The notes under the pieces are model-generated. The model saw only the letters and a program-made list of their open reading frames with translations, did not search any database and was not told where the DNA came from. Shown here one piece after another: positions 15,201 to 23,434 of a stretch of DNA of 64,000 nucleotides. The stretch comes from Rariglobus sp041662485 (lineage in GTDB: Bacteria; Verrucomicrobiota; Verrucomicrobiia; Opitutales; Opitutaceae). The position numbers were made by a program, and so were the translations under genes. The first letter of the stretch is position 1; each line of letters starts with the position of its first letter. The stretch is taken from assembly GCA_041662485.1 (NCBI GenBank), contig JBAZSJ010000021.1, forward strand, positions 13,587 through 77,586, given 5' to 3'.

Positions 15201-18200
15201 GGTGAAGCCCCCGCGACGGGCGTCAGTTCCACCTCTTACTCCATCAAGTATGAGGCGGACTTCGTCCCGACACAGTCCGGTCTCCATACTTTCACGACTC
15301 TTTCCCAAGGAGGCGTCCGTGTCATCGTTGACGGCCAGGCCATCATCTCCAATTGGACTCAGCATACCTCTGTTGAGAATACGGGGCAAATTTCCCTCAC
15401 CGCCGGCCAGCCCGTCCGTGTGCTGGTTGAATATGCCAACGCCACCGGTGGCGCCGCCCGCCTCCAACTGCGTGTGGCGACCTCCGATCAAGCCGATGCC
15501 CTGGTTGCCACCGGAACGCTTCGCCCGACGGACGTTGATCTCGACGGTATGAACGACGCCTGGGAAACCTCCCATGGGCTCAACCCCCTGAGTGCCGCCG
15601 ATGCGAATCTGGATGCCGATAGCGACGGACTGGGCAATTTCCAAGAATTCCAATTGGGCACCGATCCTCAGGTTCGCAACGACCGCATGCCCGGCATGGT
15701 GGTCTATGAACAATGGGGCAGCCTTGCGGGAACCACCGTTCGTGATCTTACCGGCAACGCAGCTTTCCTCACCGAGCCGAACACCCGCAGGATACTGACG
15801 CAGCTGGATACCGTGCCCGACAATGGCGCCAACTATGGCAGCCTCACTCGCGGCTACCTGATTCCCCCCGAGGACGGGGCGTATTCCTTCGCGGTGTCCG
15901 GTTCCGATGCGGTCGAATTCTGGCTCAGCCCCGACGACAATTCCTATGACCGCACGCTGGTGGCCCGGGCGGGGGCCTACACCGCCCTCCGCGACTACGA
16001 CGCTAAGCAGGAGCAGAAATCCGCCCCGGTCCAGTTGCAGGCGGGGCACTATTACTACTTCGAGATCCTTCAGAAGGAAGGGTTCTCCCACGATCACCTG
16101 TCGGTCGTGTGGACCCGGCCCGGCGCCCAGCGCGAAATCATCACCGCGCCTTACATTGCAAGCTTCGGTCTGCGCACGGACGACGCCAACGACGACGGCC
16201 TGCCCGACGCCTGGCAGGCCGCCCACGGGCTTTCCGCGCAGGGCGCCTATGACGACTTCGACGGCGACGGCTTGATCAACCTCTACGAATACCGCCTCGG
16301 CCTCGACCCGGCGGTAAAGGATACCGACGGCGACGGCTTTGGCGACAATTTGGAGGTCCTCTCCGGCACCGATCCGTTGACCGCGGTCGCGCCTGCCATC
16401 ACCGCTCCGTGGCAGCTTGCGGTCTTGGGAACGGTGCCCGCTCCGGCCCCTGTCAACAGCCCCTCCGCTGACGCCTTCGTCATCGCGGGTGCTCCAGGCA
16501 CCGGCATGAAGATCAATCAAGCCGTGGATGATAACATTCAATATGTCTATCGGCCGGTGACCGGGGACTTTGAACTCGTAGCTCGCATCGGCGACGCCGG
16601 TTCCGTCACGACTGGCGTGGGCTTGCTTACGGTCCGCTCGACTTTGGACCCGCAGTCGGCATCCGCCAGCCTGGCTGTCAACCCCGACGGAGTGCATTCG
16701 GTGCGCACCCGTGATGCGTCCGCTCAGACGATCACCTCGCGCATGGAGTTCACCTCCGCGTATGCCGGCAAGACCGCCTATCTGGCGGGTTACTGGGTCA
16801 AGCTTCGCCGGCAAGGCGATCAGTTGAATTTCTACTGCTCTTCCGATGGCCAAAGCTGGACGCAGCTTACCGTGATCCCCTTTGCGTCCGATTGTCTCGT
16901 CGGTTTCGCGGTCAACGCCACCACGACAGATCCAGTCGTGCGAAAATTCTCATCGGTGCGCCTGACCCTTGATCCCGTGGTCGCTCCCGAGCCCAACGAA
17001 TTGCCCGCAGGCGTCACTGCCCAGACGATCGCCACCATCAACGGCAATGCCGGCGTCACGGTGAAGGGCCAGTGGGCGACCGATGGTAACGGCATCGTGT
17101 CCCAGTTCTTCACCGGCACCCTTGATTACACCTTCACCGTTCCGGCCGACGGGATTTACCGTCTCAGCTTCTCGGCCGATTCGCCGTTCAATCAGACCAC
17201 CAGCACCCTTTTCCCGGTGGAGCTTGCGGTGGACGGGAACTTCGTCGCCCGTGTCAATCTGATCATCCCCACGGACGAGTCGGGTGTCGCCCAAATCATC
17301 ACGCCGTGGCTGAAGTCCGGCACGCACACGGTCCGCATTTTCTGGGACAACACCTTGAGTCTCCGGAAAATTCGCCTCAACTCGCTCGCCGTTGAATCCC
17401 TCGACGGTGCCGATGCCAACGGCAACGGACGCGCCGACTGGGTTGACGCGCGTCTGGCCGGATTGAACACCTTGGATCTTTCCGAAAACGCCCTGTTCGT
17501 TTCCCCCGTGAGCTTGGAGGGCAAGGTGCGCTTCCGCGATCTCCTGCAACTCACCGCCGATGACCAGCCCGTCACGGCCCGGCCTGCTCCCGGCTTCGGC
17601 TGGTATGCGGATGTGCCCTTGACCGAGACCGGCATCGTCCAGGTGCGCGCCGACTTTGAAAACACCGGCATCGTCCAAAGCCTCCTTCTGGAGTGGAAGT
17701 CGCTCAATCTCCTTGCCGTGCCAGTCTCTTTCACGGGGCAAACCACCCAGGTGCGCAAAGGCGACAGCATGCGCTTCACCGCCTTCGCGGCCGGTCAGTC
17801 CGGAGGCAATGCCACCGTGACAGTCACCGCTCCCGGCGGCACCCCTGTCGGCCATTATCTGGCCATCCCGCAGTCCCAGTCTTGGGTGCAGGCTTTCACA
17901 ACCCCCGGCGTTTACACGATCGACGCCACCTACACCGATGCGGGTAACACGGTGACCACCGCGCAAACGTTTACCGTCGAAGTGATCGAGGCGGCCTTCG
18001 CTTCCGATCCCACCGCGGGCCTGAACAACACCCCCATCGTCTGGGACAATCCCGGGATTCCCGGCAACGTCCTCCTTGAGGCCGACCAAGGATTGAGTCT
18101 TTCGTTGATCGCTCCATTGCCCGGCGGCGGCAGCAGCTTCTCGCTCAAGACCGTCAACGTTGACGACAGCTACATTGTTGCCCGCCTCGGCGAACATGGT

Positions 18201-18533
18201 CCGATTTTCGGCCATGCCGTGGTTCATGGTGTTCGTGCCGCCAGCAACGACGACACCTCCATCGATGTGCTGGTTGTTTACCCTGACGGCAGCAAATTGA
18301 TCGGCGTCCCCATCATCGTGAACCGCCTCACCGACGACACCGTGGTCGAGGTCGTCATCTTTGTGAACGGCGTCACTTTCGAGGACGGCACAACCAGCAA
18401 GACCCTGACGAAGGCGGATTTTGATGCCTATGGCCGCATCTATGTGAAGTTCATCTACCCCACGGGGCTGATCACTTCGTTCTGTCACAAGATCTACATC
18501 CACGAAGGCGCGACCGATCTCGGAACCTTTTAA
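12279..18533 (+). CDS. Giant secreted multidomain lectin/PA14 protein
   Basis: About 2084 residues from the ATG at 12279; an in-frame GTG at 12180 would add 33 residues ahead of the signal peptide and is less likely. The signal peptide is residues ~1-36 (LTVLLAGVLATLTAANV). Then come five related ~180-residue beta-sandwich modules carrying GDGYIIVR-, AGVMIRE- and WLKLERRGN-like motifs (DUF1349/concanavalin-like), at about 40-225, 227-407, 575-760, 760-937 and 1371-1567. Between them are thrombospondin-3/EF-like calcium motifs (DADGNGLPDAWE type, ~407-455, 1084-1134, 1298-1368), an Ig-like module (~457-570), two PA14 modules (~945-1071, 1134-1297) and a carbohydrate-binding-like module (~1580-1720). 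It is likely an extracellular or surface glycan-binding protein. A HEAT-like gene and two Rhs genes follow in the same direction. Confidence 0.88.
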   Translation: MKSPFGRRLDRVATCFPKLGMLTVLLAGVLATLTAANVPLTDWTNLDIGTVGLAGSGSFNSTTGDYTLKGAGSDIGGTADSFHYSYRPLSGDGYIIVRLKSLTTPNAVAKAGVMIRETLLSNSKNALMMVTPGSGTGMKTRATTGGTSVSVITTGLTAPQWLKLERRGNVFTGYYSADGVTWVPSQCIAITMATDVYVGVAASSCTTSALLTAVIDQVVVDNLDSALPWPWTEVSVGTATDNGVALFDGSYVLANLGADIASTADKMKFVTQSLTGDGTLTLKVSSLTSGTTAPRFGIMMRDTLATNARNILLGMTTPKDLVFQSRQIAGGTTALRATSVTLNYPIWLKLQRTGNAFAASYSMDGSSWVQQGVETIAMPPTIQIGVAYSNRSTTVWGIGVGDQLSLITPTDADGNGLPDAWEVAYFGATGAAPQADPDVDGLTNFQEWQLGNNPLVFNLNGQRPLLELVGGDAQTAQVNTVASQPLVLRVKDALSGEPVAGIPVTFLVSSGPGQIGSDPTWQTTQTLTSGADGLVQTQFQFSSTRAGVSTVRASIGGGLPSALVIFTLKALAGETPQVFEAVDLGAPAQQGTTDYAAGSYTLGGVSTTIGGTADTGHFAWQTFTGDGYILARVASFDAVAASSRAGIMMRESLAVNSRHVSVFATPSSGIAFQSRFSVGGATSVSYKAGPAAPYWVLLRRAGNVFSAFCSTDGATWVSVASPVTFGLNSTVYVGLALGANDTVVRSAAIDNIRIAPLVVSPWLGANIYMPNGAVVDDYGVNELFMRAGGSNISGSADSFRFVYQAMPSDGRIIARVAQQLESQPSVKSGVMIRETTASNARHVILATIPSTGVRLQKRATTGTVATTVASQVGALPRWLKLEKIGTRMDAFSSADGQAWSFTGTVTADYGTTALVGLAAHSDLAWTHTQTLFDNIQVDLFDGPRGWNAVYYDGANFDTLRVRRREYSIDCTWAAGEAPATGVSSTSYSIKYEADFVPTQSGLHTFTTLSQGGVRVIVDGQAIISNWTQHTSVENTGQISLTAGQPVRVLVEYANATGGAARLQLRVATSDQADALVATGTLRPTDVDLDGMNDAWETSHGLNPLSAADANLDADSDGLGNFQEFQLGTDPQVRNDRMPGMVVYEQWGSLAGTTVRDLTGNAAFLTEPNTRRILTQLDTVPDNGANYGSLTRGYLIPPEDGAYSFAVSGSDAVEFWLSPDDNSYDRTLVARAGAYTALRDYDAKQEQKSAPVQLQAGHYYYFEILQKEGFSHDHLSVVWTRPGAQREIITAPYIASFGLRTDDANDDGLPDAWQAAHGLSAQGAYDDFDGDGLINLYEYRLGLDPAVKDTDGDGFGDNLEVLSGTDPLTAVAPAITAPWQLAVLGTVPAPAPVNSPSADAFVIAGAPGTGMKINQAVDDNIQYVYRPVTGDFELVARIGDAGSVTTGVGLLTVRSTLDPQSASASLAVNPDGVHSVRTRDASAQTITSRMEFTSAYAGKTAYLAGYWVKLRRQGDQLNFYCSSDGQSWTQLTVIPFASDCLVGFAVNATTTDPVVRKFSSVRLTLDPVVAPEPNELPAGVTAQTIATINGNAGVTVKGQWATDGNGIVSQFFTGTLDYTFTVPADGIYRLSFSADSPFNQTTSTLFPVELAVDGNFVARVNLIIPTDESGVAQIITPWLKSGTHTVRIFWDNTLSLRKIRLNSLAVESLDGADANGNGRADWVDARLAGLNTLDLSENALFVSPVSLEGKVRFRDLLQLTADDQPVTARPAPGFGWYADVPLTETGIVQVRADFENTGIVQSLLLEWKSLNLLAVPVSFTGQTTQVRKGDSMRFTAFAAGQSGGNATVTVTAPGGTPVGHYLAIPQSQSWVQAFTTPGVYTIDATYTDAGNTVTTAQTFTVEVIEAAFASDPTAGLNNTPIVWDNPGIPGNVLLEADQGLSLSLIAPLPGGGSSFSLKTVNVDDSYIVARLGEHGPIFGHAVVHGVRAASNDDTSIDVLVVYPDGSKLIGVPIIVNRLTDDTVVEVVIFVNGVTFEDGTTSKTLTKADFDAYGRIYVKFIYPTGLITSFCHKIYIHEGATDLGTF

Positions 18534-18557
18534 CCGCTTCGCACCGGTCTTCCCGCC

Positions 18558-19529
18558 ATGTCCCGCCTTTCCATGTCGCCTTCGGTTCGCCGCTTGCTGC
18601 CTCCGCTGGTGGCCGTCGTAGCGCTGGCCGCCGGGTTTTCATGGTGGCTGTGCAAGCCGGCCAAGACCGTCGCTGTCGTTCATGTTCCGGCCAAAGGCAT
18701 CGTTCTGACCACCACCGACAGCCATCAGACGCTCGATTCTCTGGCCCTAAACGGCGATGTGCGTCGGCTTCCGTCCGATCCCATTTTGTCAGAGGCCCTG
18801 TCTCCAACCTCACGATTGGACTTCCGCCTGCGCCTTCAGGTGGTCAACAAGCTGGGACCGGGGCTTTCCGTGAAGCAGACGGATTTCCTCCGCAGCTTCG
18901 TCCTTGATACACGTGTTCCAAGAGGCATGACGGCGAGCCAGCTTCGCGCGTTGAAGAACGACGTTCTCAACGTCCTCACTCTGCAAGCGGGCGAGGGGGC
19001 TGCGTTGGCGAAACTTCTGAGGCAGGTTTACGAGGATAAAAGCCAGGACCCGGCGCTTCGTGATTATGCGCTCCAATTTCTGGCCCCTCTGGCGGAGAGC
19101 AATCCCGACACGGGTTGGAAACTTCATTGGGAAGCGCTCGCCGGTGACGACGCGGCCCTTGCTGCCACTGCGATGCTCCATCTCACGCTGGCCGACCGTG
19201 GCGGCAAACTGACCTCGGCCGAGCATACCACGCTCGCCGCTGCCGCGCTCAAGCTTGCCTCCGACCCCACGCAGAAAGAAACCAGCCGTGCGACCGCTCT
19301 TCAGGTGTGCGGACAACTCAAGCTTACCGAAGCTCGTCCACTGGCCCGGGAAATCTCCCGATCCGATCAAGCGGGGTTCCCTCTGCGCATCGCGGCCGTC
19401 GCCACCCTCGGCGACTTGGGCGGGGACGCCGACACCCGCGATTACCTAGCCGCCCTGACCACCGGCTCGGAGAAACGCCTGCGCGTTCCGGCCCAGTCTG
19501 CCCTTAAGCGATTTCCCATCATCAACTGA
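18558..19529 (+). CDS. Membrane-anchored HEAT-repeat-like protein
   Basis: A 323-residue protein with a basic N-terminus, then one hydrophobic segment (LLPPLVAVVALAAGFSWWL, residues 14-32) that acts as signal or anchor. The rest is helical with HEAT-like units, clearest at the end (RIAAVATLGDLGGDADTRDYL ... LRVPAQSALKRF). HEAT arrays usually serve as protein-binding scaffolds. It lies 24 bases after the giant lectin-like gene and 31 bases before the first Rhs gene, so it may help assemble or display one of these secreted proteins. No enzyme motif is seen. The function is inferred from context only. Confidence 0.7.
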   Translation: MSRLSMSPSVRRLLPPLVAVVALAAGFSWWLCKPAKTVAVVHVPAKGIVLTTTDSHQTLDSLALNGDVRRLPSDPILSEALSPTSRLDFRLRLQVVNKLGPGLSVKQTDFLRSFVLDTRVPRGMTASQLRALKNDVLNVLTLQAGEGAALAKLLRQVYEDKSQDPALRDYALQFLAPLAESNPDTGWKLHWEALAGDDAALAATAMLHLTLADRGGKLTSAEHTTLAAAALKLASDPTQKETSRATALQVCGQLKLTEARPLAREISRSDQAGFPLRIAAVATLGDLGGDADTRDYLAALTTGSEKRLRVPAQSALKRFPIIN

Positions 19530-19560
19530 GCCCTGATTTCTCCTTCTTTTTTTACGCATC

Positions 19561-22500
19561 ATGAACGTCCGTTATTTGTTTCGCTCCTTCCTCCTAAGCT
19601 TGGGTTTCGCCCTGTGCGTGGCCGTCCCCGCATGGGCGGTGAATAACAACCCTGTTCCCGACTCGGGACCTTCGTTGAATTTTTCCTTCAGCGAATCGTC
19701 CGGGGGCAAGTATCGTAAGATCGCCTTGAATGGCGCGGCCTTGAGCGATGAAAAGCCCCAGCAGGCGGAAGAAACCGATCAAGCACAGGAGGAGACCTAC
19801 ATCGACGCCCTGACTCTGGGACTCCGGCACGACACCACGGATGTTTACACGACGGTACCGGCATCCGACCTTTTTCTCGGTGTCCGTCGCAATGCGACAT
19901 CCGAAAACTGGAGTCTGGCCCAGGGGTTTCGTCCCAACGAGAGGCCGGATTTGCCTTTCGGTGCCGGCTGGAGCTCCAATCTGGCGGCTAACCTGCACTT
20001 CGTTTATCACTTCGCGACGTCCAGCTTGTCTCCGGACACCGTCACAGTGACCGATGAAAACGGCCAGCAGTATTCATTCGGGATCATGTATCTTCAGGGG
20101 ACATATGATTCTGAATCGCAAACCTATCAAGGGACCAAGGTTTTTGTTCCGATCCCCTCGTCGCTTGGCGATCAGAACGTTTTTTTGTGCACGTTGACGA
20201 GTGCGTCAACCACCGGCTTTGTTTTTACGAAAAAATACGGCGCGACCTTGACGTATGAAATGGCCAACCTCGATAAATATATTACCGATATTCCTTATGT
20301 GCATGGCGATATGAACGACCTTCATAAATATGCCCGGCTGACTTCGGTGCAGGACAGGTTCGGTCGCAGTATTAATTATTCCTATGACGTAGACACGACG
20401 TTGATTCCGTCAAAAATCAAAGTTGCGCAGCCGGACGGGCAGGGGGCTGAGATCAATATCACCCGCAATACCGAGGGATTGGTTTCCACGGTGACGGATC
20501 CCCTGGGGCGGGTAACTACGTATAATTACATTCAGTTCTCTTACCCGCATCCCTTTGTGCCGCTGGAACAGGGGCCGTTTGTTCATTCGCAGCTGACTTC
20601 GGTTGAGAACCCGGACACGGGTGTCACCCACTACGATTACATTTATGATTACGAGACGGACATACGGGATACGGGTTCCATTTCGCTGACACGCATGCAC
20701 CAGGAACTCTCGGTCATTCGAGATCCGTTGGAGCGAGAGTATTCGTTCGATTATAAATACAACGTAAGCAAGAAGGATTACTCGACCGAAGATGGCTATT
20801 ACCCGAAAACAGGACTGCCAATGATTGTGAGTCAGGTCCATTTGCCGAATGGCACGGGGGCCGCTTTCACGATGAATTCGGACGTGAAGCTCACCTTTGA
20901 CAATGGAGCGGTGAACGTTTACGGGCAAACAAGTGTCACCGTATTGGACGCCCGTGGAAACGGACGTATCTATTCCTATACCAATCCCGAGGTCGAAGTG
21001 ATGAGCGATTTCACGTCAGTCTATTATCAAAACACCCGTTTTGACGCTCCGCGCACGCTCTTCTATTTGAATCTAAACATTACGAGCTTCGATGGGGCGG
21101 CGGGGGGGGCTCCGATTGGATCGCAGTCCTATGTTTTTAATAAAAAAGCAGGCATGTCATTGGAGTCGGCGACCGATTTCAGCAATAATGTTACAAGCTA
21201 TTCCTACATGGATACCTATAATGTGACAGTGGAGGGCTTTCCCACCCTGAGCACCACGATTTCGGGTGCCTATAATGATCCCACGACGCAAATGAACGCC
21301 TTGGGCTTCCCCAAATTTTTCACCTATAATTCGAAGCGAATCATGAACTCGTCCACCGACGAGGCCGGGGTCATGACCTATTGGACGGTGGACAATGATA
21401 AGGGGCGTCGCACGAGAGAGCAGATTTTTGCGTCAGGCACCCCGGTGGTGATACAGAATGGGACCGCCGAGGGAGTCGCCATACAAGATACCGTGTTTGC
21501 CTATGAGAACACCAGCTTCTCCAATTTCATGACCAAAAAGACGGTCAAGAAGCTTACGACGGCCACGGGTGATCCTTCTTGGGTGGCCGATCTTGTCACG
21601 ACTTACGTGCCGGATGCGAACGGACGCATTTACCAGGAAATCGTCGATCCCGGCGCTTCGCCTCACCTGAACCTGATCACGACCTATACCTACGACGGCA
21701 ACGGCAACAAGGAATACGTCACCGATCCCCGGAACAAAACCACGCATTTTTCCTACGACACCCGCAACCGCCTGATCTCCGTCACCTACGCGGACAACTC
21801 GCAGAAACAGTTCTTCTATGATCTCCGTGGCAACAAGACCGAGGAAATCAATGAAAACGGCGTGGCGACTTTCTGGCAATACGACGCGCTCAACCGTGTC
21901 GTCACCCAGGTCGTGGATATGGACGGCAGCCTCAAGACCGCCGCCGCCACGACCCACGTGCTGACCGGCACCGCCGACAGCTACCGTGCGACCAACCTCC
22001 ACCTCGTCACCACCACCACTTACGACAACCTCAACGCGAAACTCACCGTCACCGATCCTGAAAATCACGCGACGACGATGGCCTACGATGCGCTGGGACG
22101 CCTGCACACCAAGACCGACGCGCTCAATCACACGACGACCTACGACTATGATGTCGCCAAGAACTGCGGTGGCAGCGTTTTTGACAGCTCCGGCTTCAAG
22201 CCTACCACGGTCACCGATCCGCGCACCTACCCCACTGCGGTAACCTACCACACGGAGGTAACCTACGATAAACTCTACAGGCCCACCGACGAAAGCGTGG
22301 AATACGCACCCGGCGTCTACGCGCTCACCCAAAAGAAATATGACGCGGTGGGCAACCTGCTCACCGTAACGGCGCCCGCCGCCACCGGGCAAGCCACCGG
22401 CACTGTCACCAAGACGACCTACGACGCCCTCCGCCGCCCGCTCACCGTCACCGAAGCCTTCGGCAACACGCTTGCCGCCACCACGACCAAGGCCTACACC

Positions 22501-23430
22501 TCCACCGGTCTGGCTTGGAAAACGGTCGCCGATTTTGGTGATGCGCCGCACCTGAACCTCGTAACCACCACCGACTACGATGCCGCCGGACGCCCGGTAA
22601 AAGTCCACGCCCCCGCCGTGGTTGATGCGCTCAACCCCGGAGACCCTGTCAGCCCCGTCACCGAGAATCACTATGATGCCGCCGGCAACGTTGACTACGT
22701 CATCAATCCGCTCGGACGCCGCACCGACTACACCTACGATGATCGCAACCGGCGTCTCACCGAGAAACAGCCGTCAGTCGTGGATGCGACCACCGGACTC
22801 TCCGCGCGCCCGACCCGCACCAACACCTACGACCTCGTCGGCAATGTTCTCACCGTGCAGGACGCCCGTGATTTCATCACGACCACCGAGTATGACAATG
22901 CCAGCCGTCCCAAGACAATGACCGCTCCCGCCGTCACTCTCGTGGATGGGAGTGTGGTTCATCCCGTGACCAGCACCACCTATTATCGGACTGGCACCGT
23001 CCACACGGTGACCGATGCCAATGGCCACATAACGACGAACACCTACGACGAACTCAACCGCCTGAAGACCACCACCCAGTCGCCCACCACCGACACGGCC
23101 GACGACATCACCGTCACCAACGGCTACGACGAAGTGGGCAACCGCACCGATGTCTGGGACGGCCTGAACCAGCACACCCAGTTCACCTACGATGGACTCA
23201 ACCGCAACACGGCGGTCATCGATCCGACCACTCACAGCGTGCTCTTCGAATACGACGCGCTGAATAAAACCGCACGGGTGGACTCACTTAACCACCGCAC
23301 GGAGTATGTTTACGACGCACGACATCGCTTGGTGGGCGTGAACTACGTGGGCCGCTTTGCGGATAACCGGATTTATGCCTACGACGCGGCAAACCAGCTC
23401 CTGAGCGTTACCGTAAACCCGGCGCCCTGA
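19561..23430 (+). CDS. Secreted YD-repeat (Rhs) protein without a toxin tip
   Basis: A 1289-residue protein with a signal peptide (residues 1-26, ending in VPAWA). The N-terminal ~250 residues look like a beta-rich domain. From there to the end run many YD repeats (for example YNYIQF, YTYDGNGNKEYV, YEYDALN), which build the Rhs cocoon. It stops in the YD region (AYDAANQLLSVTVNPAP) and has neither the Rhs core motif nor a variable C-terminal toxin. The next Rhs gene starts 4 bases later in another frame, and that product supplies both missing parts. The first half (about 20.0-21.5 kb) is clearly less GC-rich than the second. This looks like one Rhs shell split into two secreted polypeptides, comparable in principle to TcB/TcC. 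Confidence 0.88.
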   Translation: MNVRYLFRSFLLSLGFALCVAVPAWAVNNNPVPDSGPSLNFSFSESSGGKYRKIALNGAALSDEKPQQAEETDQAQEETYIDALTLGLRHDTTDVYTTVPASDLFLGVRRNATSENWSLAQGFRPNERPDLPFGAGWSSNLAANLHFVYHFATSSLSPDTVTVTDENGQQYSFGIMYLQGTYDSESQTYQGTKVFVPIPSSLGDQNVFLCTLTSASTTGFVFTKKYGATLTYEMANLDKYITDIPYVHGDMNDLHKYARLTSVQDRFGRSINYSYDVDTTLIPSKIKVAQPDGQGAEINITRNTEGLVSTVTDPLGRVTTYNYIQFSYPHPFVPLEQGPFVHSQLTSVENPDTGVTHYDYIYDYETDIRDTGSISLTRMHQELSVIRDPLEREYSFDYKYNVSKKDYSTEDGYYPKTGLPMIVSQVHLPNGTGAAFTMNSDVKLTFDNGAVNVYGQTSVTVLDARGNGRIYSYTNPEVEVMSDFTSVYYQNTRFDAPRTLFYLNLNITSFDGAAGGAPIGSQSYVFNKKAGMSLESATDFSNNVTSYSYMDTYNVTVEGFPTLSTTISGAYNDPTTQMNALGFPKFFTYNSKRIMNSSTDEAGVMTYWTVDNDKGRRTREQIFASGTPVVIQNGTAEGVAIQDTVFAYENTSFSNFMTKKTVKKLTTATGDPSWVADLVTTYVPDANGRIYQEIVDPGASPHLNLITTYTYDGNGNKEYVTDPRNKTTHFSYDTRNRLISVTYADNSQKQFFYDLRGNKTEEINENGVATFWQYDALNRVVTQVVDMDGSLKTAAATTHVLTGTADSYRATNLHLVTTTTYDNLNAKLTVTDPENHATTMAYDALGRLHTKTDALNHTTTYDYDVAKNCGGSVFDSSGFKPTTVTDPRTYPTAVTYHTEVTYDKLYRPTDESVEYAPGVYALTQKKYDAVGNLLTVTAPAATGQATGTVTKTTYDALRRPLTVTEAFGNTLAATTTKAYTSTGLAWKTVADFGDAPHLNLVTTTDYDAAGRPVKVHAPAVVDALNPGDPVSPVTENHYDAAGNVDYVINPLGRRTDYTYDDRNRRLTEKQPSVVDATTGLSARPTRTNTYDLVGNVLTVQDARDFITTTEYDNASRPKTMTAPAVTLVDGSVVHPVTSTTYYRTGTVHTVTDANGHITTNTYDELNRLKTTTQSPTTDTADDITVTNGYDEVGNRTDVWDGLNQHTQFTYDGLNRNTAVIDPTTHSVLFEYDALNKTARVDSLNHRTEYVYDARHRLVGVNYVGRFADNRIYAYDAANQLLSVTVNPAP

Positions 23431-23434
23431 ACCC

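Noticed and set aside
14331..18503. Two long minus-strand frames (about 840 and 517 codons) opposite the giant secreted protein
   Set aside because: The plus-strand product has recognisable repeated modules and a signal peptide; the minus frames are GC-driven shadows.
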